In this document: positions 1-10,077 of the stretch, piece by piece
How the letters are laid out: every line of letters begins with the position of its first letter
Numbering within the stretch: the first letter of the stretch is position 1
Assembly: GCF_010389155.1 (NCBI RefSeq)
Contig: NC_057764.1
Location: 14,756,001 to 14,820,000, forward strand
Direction of reading: 5' to 3'
DNA: 64,000 nt
DNA from: Erigeron canadensis
Taxonomy: Eukaryota > Streptophyta > Magnoliopsida > Asterales > Asteraceae
The notes under the pieces: generated by a model
What the model was told of the DNA's origin: nothing
Database searches by the model: none
What the model saw: only the letters and a program-made list of their open reading frames with translations
Position numbers and translations under genes: made by a program

Positions 1-462
1 GAAAGCTTCATACTGGCGCTTCAGAAGTTTAATACGATTCTTCTTCAAGGTTACATCGCCCTCACAATATCTTTCAAGAGCGTCCCATAAATCCTTTGAA
101 GTAGTGTATTTTTTGAACAAGTGTACACTATCTTGAGGTAACGCCATAGTAAGAGTGGACAAGGTCTTTCCCTCAATTGCATACCTTTTTCGTTCTTCAA
201 TTGGCATATCAGCATAAGTATACCTACCGATCACTCCACTCTTCTCATACGAAGGCCAATCAAAACCTTGAGTTATCACAAGCCACATGTCCATGTTAGT
301 GAGACGAATGTAGTCTTCAAAACATCTCTTCCACATCCAATAGTTTTCCATACGGAACAACTTTGGAGGTGTGTTTCCACGACCAACCTCATGATCGTGC
401 ATGATCATCTGGCTAATAAGTAAGGCATTTAGTGAATTTGCAACAGTTGGAATAGTAGTCAT
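1..462 (-). CDS. Ty1/copia gag, N-terminal part, runs off the window
   Basis: Gag forms the cytoplasmic virus-like particle of a copia element. The frame opens at an ATG (complement of 460-462) and stays open for 154 codons to the window edge, so any zinc knuckle lies outside. Visible gag signatures are PPKLFRMENYWMWKRCFEDY near residue 35 and the later WDALERYCEGD stretch, typical of copia capsid cores. It lies directly downstream of a leader, a primer binding site and an LTR on the same strand, which is the expected order. No stop or frameshift is seen in this part. The exact copia lineage cannot be fixed from this fragment; Sirevirus-like is a guess based on the related element at the right edge. 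Confidence 0.85.
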   Translation of the reverse strand, partial: MTTIPTVANSLNALLISQMIMHDHEVGRGNTPPKLFRMENYWMWKRCFEDYIRLTNMDMWLVITQGFDWPSYEKSGVIGRYTYADMPIEERKRYAIEGKTLSTLTMALPQDSVHLFKKYTTSKDLWDALERYCEGDVTLKKNRIKLLKRQYEAF

Positions 463-833
463 TTCGAATCTTTTGAAATCAAATCAAACAAAATAACACT
501 TAGTTCGTGTGGCACGAGATACACGTGGCATGAAGCTGTGTGACTTACACGAAGTACACGTCGCACGAAGTACACGCGTCACGACCTAAGTCATGAAGGG
601 TAGTTCGTGTTGACGTGGCACGAAGTAAAACGAAGTCACACGAGTCACACGTGACACGAAGTCCACGAAGTGACAATGATGTAAGCACTAAGCAAAAACC
701 TACTTCGTGTTGACATAAGCACGAAGTGTCACACGAAGCAGAGCACGAAAATGCAAATTAACACGAATTTCGAACGAATTTGCAATCAATAGCCAATAAA
801 ACGATCTTAAACCTTCTGGTAATCAACCTTAGG
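463..833 (-). repeat. Copia 5' leader dense in CACGA/TCGTG motifs
   Basis: This is the untranslated leader between the PBS and gag. It is packed with short CG-containing words, mainly CACGAAG and its variants (CACGAGT, CACGTGG, TCGTG), spaced irregularly from about 500 to 780. The same words occur in the LTR to its right and in the region upstream of the extra ORF at the other end of the window. No ORF is supported. Confidence 0.6.
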
Positions 834-845
834 GCTCTGATACCA
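834..845 (-). other. Primer binding site, initiator Met-tRNA
   Basis: On the minus strand this reads TGGTATCAGAGC, complementary to the 3' end of plant initiator Met-tRNA. It starts 2 nt after the LTR end. It fixes the element's orientation and identifies the adjoining LTR as the 5' LTR. Confidence 0.9.
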
Positions 846-847
846 CT

Positions 848-1528
848 TGTAAGGTACCCTATTGTTGCGTGGATCGTAATAAGACGTGATTCGTTATGTC
901 AAGAGTGCGGAATCCTTTTGAGATAACTAGATTGCTATTGCCTTTTGCTGATTAATGAGTAATTAATCAACCCAAGGAGATGTACAAGGCTTGTGGTTCG
1001 TGTAGGAGGTCACACGAAGGAACAATTAACCTTAGTTCGTAATTTCGTCAATATCTTCTAAGATTTACCAAACGATTAACCTAATTCCGTATATTAGGTC
1101 CTGTATTTATACTAGTTGTGTATTGGATCGTGTGGGCTTAGGCCTAAATCGAAGATTAGGCCCGAAACAATAAACCAATCGACTTGCCTCGTGCTGACAT
1201 CAGCACGAGGTTGTTCCTTCATACTGATGACGTCAGCACGAGGGACGACCCTTTGGCTCTTTGTTTAGCTTTGTTTGGCTCGTACATGACATCCAATCAT
1301 CGTTTAAGTGTTCTACGACACTTATAAACCTTGATTATATGTTCTTGTACCTGTAAAACAATATATAATCCACAAACACAAAACACAAATAGATATAATT
1401 TTTAAAGTTCAACTGTAATCATTAAATATCAACACAAGTTATTATTTAAATGATTACAAACATAGTTTCTAAAACACAAACGATAATCAAATCTATGTTG
1501 CGATTGTCACAACGAATCTGCATCTACA
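848..1528 (-). mobile_element. 5' LTR of copia element (family D LTR)
   Basis: A 681-bp LTR with TG...CA ends (TGTAAGG at one end, CATCTACA at the other, in plus-strand reading). The PBS abuts its left end, so transcription runs leftward into gag. A TATA box (TATAAATA on minus) is at 1104-1111. It is clearly homologous to the LTR at 58155-58736 but carries an extra 91 bp that includes two CG-rich palindromes. The right flank (TAAGG) would be one copy of the target-site duplication; its partner lies outside the window. Confidence 0.88.
1187..1245 (-). promoter_or_regulatory. Palindromic TGACRTCA-type motifs in the LTR
   Basis: Two palindromes sit upstream of the LTR TATA box. At 1187-1210, arms CCTCGTGCTGA and TCAGCACGAGG are perfect complements around a CA centre. 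At about 1224-1243 lies a TGATGACGTCAGCACGAGG variant. The TGACGTCA core is the known consensus for plant bZIP (TGA/CREB-type) factors; binding here is inference. The same motif recurs upstream of the extra ORF at 62872-62920. Confidence 0.5.
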
Positions 1529-2274
1529 TAAGGAAGATTCTCAAAGAATTAAAGAAAAGATGATTAATAGTTTAAGAATTATCCTTGAAAAGATTTGTTT
1601 TAAATCAAAAAGATTTGATACTGAGATATCAAATGATTTTGACTTAATCTGAAAATGCTTGACGGTGAATTATAGACCTTAAAGTGACCTAGGTTAATTA
1701 TAGATTGTTAAGCTGATTCATTTATTTTATCATGGTGAATTATTCATTTCTTCATATTGTATGTTATTACTTTGAGAAGATATGATGATTGTTTGTTGAG
1801 ATGTGCAGTACAGCAAACAGATGTTTGATTTTGTAGGTTGTCAAGCAAGTTCTCAGCATGGAAGCAAGAAAGACGAATACACAGAGCTGTATAGGTCATA
1901 ACAAAGAGAAATACTAGTATGATGAGACAATCATAGAAGTATTTCTAATTGTATGTTGATCAACCATAGGTAAAACCCTTATGGTTTGTGATTTTATCCT
2001 AAGATTTTAAAACGGGATAATTCATGAAGATTTGAAATTTGATAGTATTCGGAACTTTTTCGCCAAATCCGTGTCAAAAATCTTAGGAATTATCAATGTT
2101 TTCTTATGACCATGATATCCAAAGTTTACATGGAATTTAAAGTTTCATGAGAACACTTTTAAAAGGCAAAAATTATGTTTCTCTCTGATGCAAAAGTATA
2201 AGTGATTAGGTTTAGTTATGTGATTTTGCTGGGTTAAAATCAAGTGACTAGAAACGAAATCAATATAGATTTGC

Positions 2275-2382
2275 AAGGAAGACCTCAGGGTAGGTTATCC
2301 ATAGACTTGAAAGGAAGACCTCAGGGTAGGTTATCCATAGATATAAATGAAAGACCTCAGGGTAGGTTATTCATTGTTATCA
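2275..2382. repeat. 36-bp tandem repeat, 3 copies
   Basis: The phrase AAGACCTCAGGGTAGGTTAT recurs at exact 36-bp spacing three times. The first two copies are almost identical and the third is slightly diverged. Confidence 0.85.
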
Positions 2383-2384
2383 TA

Positions 2385-2640
2385 GAATAGTGAGACCGAG
2401 TTCTTAAGATTCTAAATTTTTTTGATAAGTATCAATAGAATTGTAAGACAGAGTTCTTAAGATTCAAGATTATTGATAAATACCCTTAGAATAATAAGAC
2501 CGAGATCTTAAGATTCTTTTCTTGATGGTTTGACGAATAGTTTAGCAAACTATAGGTCAATGATTTTAAAACCTTAAGATTTCGATTATAAGGTTTTGAT
2601 TTTGAACAATAAGACAGGGTTCTTAAGGTTTGAACTTAGA
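2385..2640. repeat. Degenerate ~54-bp repeat around TTCTTAAGATTC
   Basis: Copies of a phrase of the form AAGACCGAGTTCTTAAGATTC lie near 2395, 2450 and 2500, with a fourth diverged copy near 2610. Spacing is about 54 bp, with drift. No coding potential. Confidence 0.6.
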
Positions 2641-2938
2641 ATATTTTGTAGTTCTTAGACTAAGATAAGGTCATATGGATTTTATGACTTCTAATAGTAA
2701 AAGAAGAATAAAATCTGGATAAGAAAATGAAAAATGTAGTTCTAGATTAAGTCGTTACTATTATCTATTATAGTGATGAAATAATGAAGAAAATGAAAAA
2801 CGTAGTTTTCATGATAGTCAACTAGTACAGGATTGATTGTTGGAAATTCAACTCCTCTATCACATGCCGGTTATGCAAGCCGAGCATGGACTCGAGATAT
2901 GCTTAATTCGGAGAGATTTATCGTTGAGGGGGAGGACT

Positions 2939-4084
2939 ACAACAAGCTTTGGTGGATTAGTTGATTGTTATGACGATACAGAGAGTTTGAAGTTTGATGT
3001 TTAAATCTGAAGTTTCAGGATATCAAGTTTCGGGTATGGTAATTAATTTGTTGTCTCGAAATTTTTATTTTTCAGTGTATTTGCAGAAAATTCAATCTAA
3101 AGGAAGGAATTTTGAGCAAAAGACTAAAGTACTCAAGACAAATGCTAAAGATATCAGGTTTTAATTGTTTCTATTTTGCAATTCTAACAAGATATGGATA
3201 GTCATGTCTTTTTAAGTTGAAGATCTTAGATATAGAAATCGAAGATTTAAATATGAAAGATTATCAACTATGTTAGATTACTTTGTGAACATTGACATTT
3301 TGTGAATGTAGAAGATTATTACAACAAGCTTTGGTGGATTAGTTGATTGTTATGACGATACAGAGAGTTTGAAGTTTGATGTTTAAATCTGAAGTTTCAG
3401 GATATCAAGTTTCGGGTATGGTAATTAATTTGTTGTCTCGAAATTTTTATTTTTCAGTGTATTTGCAGAAAATTCAATCTAAAGGAAGGAATTTTGAGCA
3501 AAAGACTAAAGTACTCAAGACAAATGCTAAAGATATCAGGTTTTAATTGTTTCTATTTTGCAATTCTAACAAGATATGGATAGTCATGTCTTTTTAAGTT
3601 GAAGATCTTAGATATAGAAATCGAAGATTTAAATATGAAAGATTATCAACTATGTTAGATTACTTTGTGAACATTGACATTTTGTGAATGTAGAAGATTA
3701 TTACAACAAGCTTTGGTGGATTAGTTGATTGTTATGACGATACAGAGAGTTTGAAGTTTGATGTTTAAATCTGAAGTTTCAGGATATCAAGTTTCGGGTA
3801 TGGTAATTAATTTGTTGTCTCGAAATTTTTATTTTTCAGTGTATTTGCAGAAAATTCAATCTAAAGGAAGGAATTTTGAGCAAAAGACTAAAGTACTCAA
3901 GACAAATGCTAAAGATATCAGGTTTTAATTGTTTCTATTTTGCAATTCTAACAAGATATGGATAGTCATGTCTTTTTAAGTTGAAGATCTTAGATATAGA
4001 AATCGAAGATTTAAATATGAAAGATTATCAACTATGTTAGATTACTTTGTGAACATTGACATTTTGTGAATGTAGAAGATTATT
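2939..4084. repeat. 382-bp tandem repeat, three essentially identical copies
   Basis: Copies start at 2939, 3321 and 3703, each beginning ACAACAAGCTTTGG and ending GTAGAAGATTATT. The period is exactly 382 bp. I found no difference between copies by eye, so the triplication is very recent or an assembly effect. The unit is AT-rich and non-coding. Confidence 0.93.
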
Positions 4085-4640
4085 TGAAATCTTAGACATA
4101 GACATAATGAAATTTCACAAATGGTTATGTAATATCCTTAGATATAGACAGTTTGTGAATGTAGAAGATTAGTTAAAATCTTAGACATAGACTTACCATG
4201 AATATAAAAGGATATATTAAAATCCTTAGACATAGACATAATGTAAGTGTAAAGGGTTAGGTAAAACCCTTGACATATACATAATGTGAATGTAGAGGTT
4301 ATGTAAAGCCTTAAATATAGACTTAATGTTAATGTCATAAAAAAACATTAAGTGAATATGAAAGGAATTACATAGTTATTAACTGCCGTAGACATAGAAA
4401 CATACTGTTAAAATGTGAAAGGCTGAATATTTTATATATCTTAGATATAGATATATCGTTTAAATTTGAAAGGTTATTATATGTATAAACCTTAGAAATA
4501 GAAACGGATATATGAATGTGAATAGTAAATGTTGCTTTCGATATATACATTATATTTAATATGAAAAGTTTTATGTGTCTTTAAAACTTTAGATATCGAA
4601 ATATAATTGTATATGTGAAAAGTGTAAAATATTGATTATT
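4085..4640. repeat. Degenerate ~60-bp tandem repeats
   Basis: About nine diverged copies of a unit centred on CTTAGACATAGACATAATG continue from the end of the 382-bp array. The spacing is close to a multiple of three, which creates apparent minus-strand reading frames of 60-66 codons; these are repeat artefacts. The 382-bp units contain the same CTTAGATATAGAAAT phrase, so the larger repeat probably grew out of this one. Confidence 0.6.
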
Positions 4641-5107
4641 TTGATCATATAGTTATGAAAATCGTCCATAAATTGAAGGGGAAACCAAGTCAAGTTTGTT
4701 TTTCATAAGAATATGAAGTTACAATCAATATGTTTAAATGTATGAAATTTATATAATATAAAGAGATTTTATATTATAAGAATTTCTACATAATTATGAA
4801 ATGTAGAGTATTTTGCTTTGATAATATAAGAATTTACGTTTCATAATGTATATGTGTGCTCTGATAATTAATCATAGTTATGTATTCCAGTCATTAACTG
4901 AGGGGGAGTACATAAGAATGATGAATTGTACAATACAACATCATAGTTATGTATCCCAGTCATAAATTGAGGGGGAGTACATAAGAATGATGGTAGTTAT
5001 ATTGATTGATCATAGTTATACTCCTAGTCATAAAATTGAGGGGGAGTGTAAGAATGAAGAATCAATTTTATAATTATGTATATTTTGTGAAGTTGTATGA
5101 ATACGTT
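4641..5107 (+). repeat. Three tandem polypurine-tract-like units
   Basis: GAGGGGGAG occurs at about 4900, 4969 and 5038, each inside a roughly 70-bp unit that begins like CATAGTTATGTATCCCAGTCAT. The third is followed at 5047 by TGTAAGAATG, which is what a PPT/LTR junction looks like; the first two are followed by TACATAAGAATG. No LTR can be followed past 5107 because the duplicated block begins at 5108. No gene. Confidence 0.5.
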
Positions 5108-5399
5108 TGTTATGTCATAAGTGGTAGAGATTAATCGGTAAATGGATTAACTGCAAGTGATACAGTAAGGGAAAGCTCGTTTCGAGATTGTTTAAGAAAG
5201 ATAGATCGTGGAAAAGTTAAAGAATTTTGTGTAAGTTTATTACCTTTTCAGGTTTAAGACGAAGATCAGGGAAAAGAAGAATATTTGATGGCTACAGGTT
5301 TGGTCATTTTAATTTTTCATATTTCCAGGAAGTTCGTAATAAACGTTGATCAGTTATTCATAAACTTTGACGAAAATTGAAGTTTAAAGTGTGCAGGTG

Positions 5400-6553
5400 T
5401 GAGATTACGACCTCGTAATTGAAGGTAGCAGAATACGACCTCGTAGTTGGTCTATTGGGCTATGTTTGATTACGATCTCGTAATTGATGGGCCGGGTTGA
5501 CCCATACCCATTCGGGTTAAATGGGTATATAAACCAATTTTACCCAAACACGACCTCACATATTAAAAATCAAAATTAGAGCTTTACGACCCCGAAAAAG
5601 AACTTTGCTACCCCATTGGTGATTTGTTTGATACAATTAGATCGAGTAATTTTCGTTGATATATTCGTCATCCTCATGACATACTGAATCTAGGTATAAA
5701 ATCTAATCGTCCAATAGTTAACCATGCAACAAGAAAATCAAGAAAATAGGGTTCGAAATTTTCGAACAAGTTTTTCCTAAGTTCTTCGATTTTGATGTTT
5801 TCTGGGTAAAACTAAGGGTTGGGGTATGTTTATCACTTGAATACGAACGTATAGATACAATTTTTACAAGTTTTGGTTAGGTAAATCGTGTTTTCGAGTC
5901 GGGGAAGATGAACAGTGCGATGACCTCGTATTTACGGGTTTGCTAGCCTGGAAATACGACCCCGCATTTGTCAATTGATTTTGACTTATGTTGACTTCTA
6001 GAATACGATGCCGATTTACGACATGAACCAATACGATCCCAAATTGGAAAATACGATCTTGTATTTTAGAGTTTGGTTGACCGTATTTTGACCATGAAAT
6101 ACGACCTCGTACAGAGATACGACCTCGTATTTTGACTTAACAGTTTTTCAAAAGTTTTATTTTTATAAAATATTTGAAAATGAGTTAATTATTATTTTAA
6201 CTTAATTACAGAGATAATTTAATTTAAATTAACAGATTTCCAAAAGTTTATCGTTATAAAGATTTGAAAATGAGTTAATTTTGTATAACTAAATTACCGA
6301 GATAATTTACTAATATGTTTTGATCGTAAATTACCGAGATGATTTATGATTGGTTAACTTAATTATAGAGATAATTATAGTTAATGATGTTAACTAAATT
6401 ACAGAGATAAATTATGTTAATTGTTTATTGATATAAATTACAGGGATAAATTTATATGTTTGACTAGGTTACAGAGATAATCCTAGTTGTATATTGTGCG
6501 TGTGAATTTTTATGTCAATTTAGGTAATTAATTGTTTATTAGTGATTACATAA
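5400..6553 (+). promoter_or_regulatory. Promoter-like region upstream of the extra ORF (copy A)
   Basis: It contains repeated TACGACCTCGTA palindromes (exact at 5406-5417 and 5434-5445, variants at 5471-5482 and about 5920-6135). A TATA box (TATATAAA) is at 5526-5533, about 1 kb before the ORF start. The same palindrome and a similar TATA box (9426-9433) occur in this element's LTR, so this looks like a second LTR-type promoter inside the element. From about 6190 to 6490 the phrase TTACAGAGATAA is repeated about eight times, and a TTTAG|GTAATT acceptor-like site lies near 6523. An intron in the leader is therefore possible. Function is inferred. Confidence 0.45.
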
Positions 6554-9036
6554 ATGGCAAGAAACTTCATCGGTGCGCATAACTACGAGATTAACTTCGT
6601 TGATGGTCACGAAGGGACCGAATATTATCACGAGATATTCGCCTTCTTCAGAAGATCTCGAGTTCATTATGCGCTTACACATCCGCCCATAATATATCTC
6701 GACTATTTGAGAGATTTCTAGGCTAATGCTAATGTTGTTCGTGCTGGAGACGAACATATTTTTCATACCATTGTTGTCGGGCAGCAGATACAGTTCACCG
6801 CTACTAATCTCATTGATATATTACGTCTGGGTACAGTTGAACAAGAAGGTGGTGCGATAGGTCTCACCAAGTTCAAACACGAAGTTATTCAAGGTGCTTT
6901 CAGACGGATGGGATTTGCAGGGACCTGGCCAGTAAGACCTTGTTCAAGAAAGGTTTCTATGGCAGGTGGAGGTATCTTGCTGATGTGATTAATGTTGGGT
7001 TAAGCAACAAGAAGTCTGGTTTTGATACGTTAAACCAGGAAGCACAGGCACAGATGGTTGGCTTGGTGTTTAACAAGCCATACAGTTTCTCTAAATTCTT
7101 CTTCAATGAAATGAGGAAACAGATCAAAGCCACGGGCAAAAGGAGGTTTCTTCTATTTCCTCGATTTGTGATGATGATCATAAATGCTAGACTTCCACAC
7201 ATACCGGTTGTAAGGGAGGTGAAGCATGTGAGCATGATTATACGCTGTGGTTATGATGAGTTTCTACAAAGATATCCGAATGATCCAAATGCACAGGATG
7301 TTGCATTATTTGGTGCCATTGTGAATGCCAACTGCATTGCACTTGTTGATGGGGTCATATCAGCTTATGAAGGGCCTCAGCCAGAGGATGTTGAAGTTGC
7401 AGAGAATGTTGAGCTTCCAAAGCAACTTCATGATGTTGTAGTGCAGGCAGACGCACCAGAAGAGCCAGAAGCGGTCATACAAGCTGCAAATGATGTGATA
7501 GACCAGGCTGGAGCCAATCCAGAGATTGTTGATGATATTCTGGAGCAGATGGCTGATCCAGAGGGTGATATTGCACAAGTTCAGAGGTATAATCCCAATG
7601 ATGTTGATCTAGTGAATGTAGACCTAGACCGGGACATAGATGACTATGTAGCTGAAGCTGCAGATGGTTCTGAAGCAGCTAGAGTTAGTAAGTTAGGTGC
7701 TACTGAAGCTAGTGGGTTAGGCATTGATCAGGCTAGTGGATCGGGTATTGATGCTGAAGATAGAGGGAAGGCTTCAACTATTGAACAAGATAGAGAGCCT
7801 TCGGTGCATTCAGATGAGGAGTCCAGCAGTGATGGAGATGATGATTCTTACAAATTAGATGTGTTCATCAGAGTTTGATCTAAGTTGATTCCTAAATCTC
7901 TAGTAGTCAATTTAGGAAGAAGAAAAAGAGGAGAAATAGATGAGGACTGGGAGCCAGAACAGCCACTGCTTAAGAAAAGTAAACTTGTCAGGGCACAAGA
8001 GGCATCTACTGTTACTGGTGGTCCAGTTATCATTAGTTCGGAGACTACTCAGCCATAACCATAGCCACGAAGAACTGAAGAGGCTAGTCTAAGCCTTGCT
8101 GATTTGTAGAGACTGATGTTTGAGCAAAAAGAACAGCATGAGAAGGCTATTGAATGAAATGTGAAGCTTGATCAGAGATATGGTTGATGATATAAAGGTT
8201 GTGACTTACAAGAATAGGATTCTTGAAGACAAGTTGGGCAAGGCCGGGGTGGTGGTGTCCAACATGTACAAGAAGTATTTGACTCTAGATGAGAAGGTTG
8301 TTAGGATGGAAGATGCATTGAAGAAGGGAGTCAAGATCTCCAAAGAAAAACTGCATGAGCTCATCGACAACTATCTCAAGGTTAGAGCTGAGAGAGATAG
8401 CTTAGGTTGCAGAGGTGATGAGCTAGCTAAGGCAAGGCATGATGATGATCAGAATGAAGATCCAGATGCTGCTAGAGCTACTCAAGAGCTAGGAGGGAGT
8501 TCTTTGTTCAGAACAGAGACTCATGGAGAGTCTAGCCAGGCTGGTGTTGCTGGCAAGGCTACCTCAGAAGCTCCACAGACTCACGAACTGGTTGTCACAG
8601 AGTTGAATATGTTAGTTGAGTCTGAGGCACCTCAAACCAAACTCCTTACAGAAGATATTGAAGCTGATAGATTGGGTAAGGGTTTGGTAGAGCAATCTGA
8701 AGTTGTTGTTCTTTATGATGAAAATGCTAGTGCTCAGGATAGTGAGTCGACCAAGACCGATTATACTACCAATGCTTCTACAGAGTCAGATTTGCACCCA
8801 GTTATCGTGCATAGACTAGAGAAGAGATTGGGTTATGATCCACAGGCTCATATGAGAGCTAGAGCAGAGATTATGGATAGTGATTATTATGATCCAGGAT
8901 CTCTGAGGGATCAAATGAAGAAAGGCTAGGGTTAACTTGTACTCCTTCAGAGTCAGAGTCAGATTCAGACTTTGAGAATGAGATTAAGATTGAGGGGGAG
9001 CAGAGCAAGAGCAAGAAGAAAAAGCAGAAGAAGTAG
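6554..9036 (+). pseudogene. Extra (envelope-position) ORF of a copia-like element, copy A, broken
   Basis: It starts with ATG at 6554 (MARNFIGAHN). The N-terminal domain resembles those of 60334-62788 and 23909-27577: HPPII, LRDF followed by a stop where the others have FW, ILRLG, GRWRYL, NKPYSFSKFFF and FPRFV. Lesions: TAG at codon 56, a 1-nt deletion near 6924, a stop at 7876-7878, further stops up to 8167, and a TAG at 8927-8929. Open stretches are 6940-7878 and 8168-8929. The C-terminal half is acidic and helical, with LEKRLGYDPQAHMRARAEI near the end and a lysine-rich tail to 9036. It sits just upstream of a PPT and 3' LTR. The function is unknown; such ORFs are often called env-like, but I see no signal peptide or membrane anchor. 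Confidence 0.7.
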
Positions 9037-9090
9037 ATTGATGACAAAAACAAGACGAAGACATTTATCGTAACGTCTAGAAGCTATTGC

Positions 9091-9102
9091 CAAGGGGGAG
9101 TC
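9091..9102 (+). other. Polypurine tract
   Basis: CAAGGGGGAGTC immediately precedes the LTR start. It would prime plus-strand DNA synthesis and marks the following LTR as a 3' LTR. The element at 58155 uses nearly the same tract, linking the two families. Confidence 0.85.
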
Positions 9103-9653
9103 TGTAAGTGCACGTCTATGTCAATAGCAGTCTAGATTGTTTGGGCTTATATTGTAATATGTCTTTGTCATGTGATTTTCATTAATGAATTTTGTATTAT
9201 GCATAGAATACTAGATTAAGTTTAAGTATTGAATGTGTAATTAATTCTGCTAAGTAAGAAATACGACCTCGTATTTGCAGGGTCAAATACGAGGTGGCTT
9301 ATAGAAAATACGACCTCATTTTTGCAGGGAGAAATACGAGGCAAAGACACAATTACGACCTCGTAAAGGTGTCGGGTTGGGGCTGAAATACAAGCTCGAC
9401 TCGCTGAAGCCCATGTCGAGTTTCCTATAAATACCAGAACCCTAACAGAGATTAGGGTCGAACATTTGTTGAATTATCAATCATATTTGTGCAGGTTAAT
9501 AGGTCAAAGCTCGTTCCGCTAGCCCGAAGAAGACCTGCGAGGCAGCAGCTGATCTAGGGGCTTTCATTGTGAATCACCACGTTATAGAGAGGGATTCCAC
9601 ACCTCTGGATAACGGGATCAAACTATTAATGACCCGCGTTAAGCGGACTTACA
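9103..9653 (+). mobile_element. 3' LTR of the extra-ORF element, copy A
   Basis: 551 bp, starting TGTAAGT and ending ACTTACA, a perfect 7-bp terminal inverted repeat. The TATA box TATAAATA is at 9426-9433. Upstream of it are several TACGACCTCGTA palindromes and inverted halves (about 9245-9365). A TTTGTGCAG|GT acceptor-like site follows near 9495. No PBS follows the right end, so this is a 3' LTR. No matching 5' LTR is found to the left, so the element is 5'-truncated at 5108. Confidence 0.88.
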
Positions 9654-10077
9654 GTGTAACCCTAATATATATTAGATGTATGTGTGTAGACTTTCAAAAC
9701 CATACTTTCAAGCAATATCAATACTCATTATATACTTTCAAACACCTACAATCAACTAAATTCCAAAAAAATGGCATCTTTATCATTTAACACAATTATG
9801 GTGCAGTTAAATTATATCAATCGTAAATGGGATACTTCAAACTGCAGATGTATCAAAAAGAAGAAGTTTTCCCATCTTTCATATAATGAGTTATTCAGAA
9901 TTTTGTGATGCCACTTAGAGTTGTTTTGGTGTTTCAAAACAAGCTGCGATATTGCAATTATAATTATTGTTGAGTCAGGTTCGAGCCTACTTTGGGAATG
10001 ATTTATCATCTTGGTGATGCGCAATTTGAAGTCAGGTTCGAGCCTACTTTTACGAACAAGTTACGAAGCTTGACTTA
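9654..10077. other. Spacer between LTR and MULE
   Basis: No gene is supported. A phrase close to GTCAGGTTCGAGCCTACTTT occurs twice (about 9975 and 10030), about 58 bp apart. This could be the terminal part of the Mutator-like element, but I cannot define terminal inverted repeats. The same stretch recurs at 33639-34061. Confidence 0.4.

Larger units (their letters stand above)
1529..2938. other. Unassigned non-coding DNA with short tandem repeats
   Basis: No ORF, PBS or LTR is recognisable. The stretch is AT-rich and contains two short tandem-repeat clusters, listed separately. A purine-rich run resembling a retrotransposon polypurine tract (GAGGGGGAG) is at 2926-2934, just before the 382-bp repeats. 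It may be the 3' untranslated part of a decayed retroelement. Confidence 0.4.

Noticed and set aside
4138..4550. Two minus-strand open frames of 60-66 codons
   Set aside because: They coincide with a degenerate tandem repeat whose period is near a multiple of three. The proteins are low-complexity repeats without any family signature.
5047..5107. LTR starting at TGTAAG after the third polypurine tract
   Set aside because: No second copy, no TATA box and no CA end can be followed before the duplicated block begins at 5108. Kept only as a possibility.
6957..7578. Minus-strand frames opposite the extra ORF
   Set aside because: Antisense shadows of 6554-9036. The same frames appear opposite copy B and have no own features.
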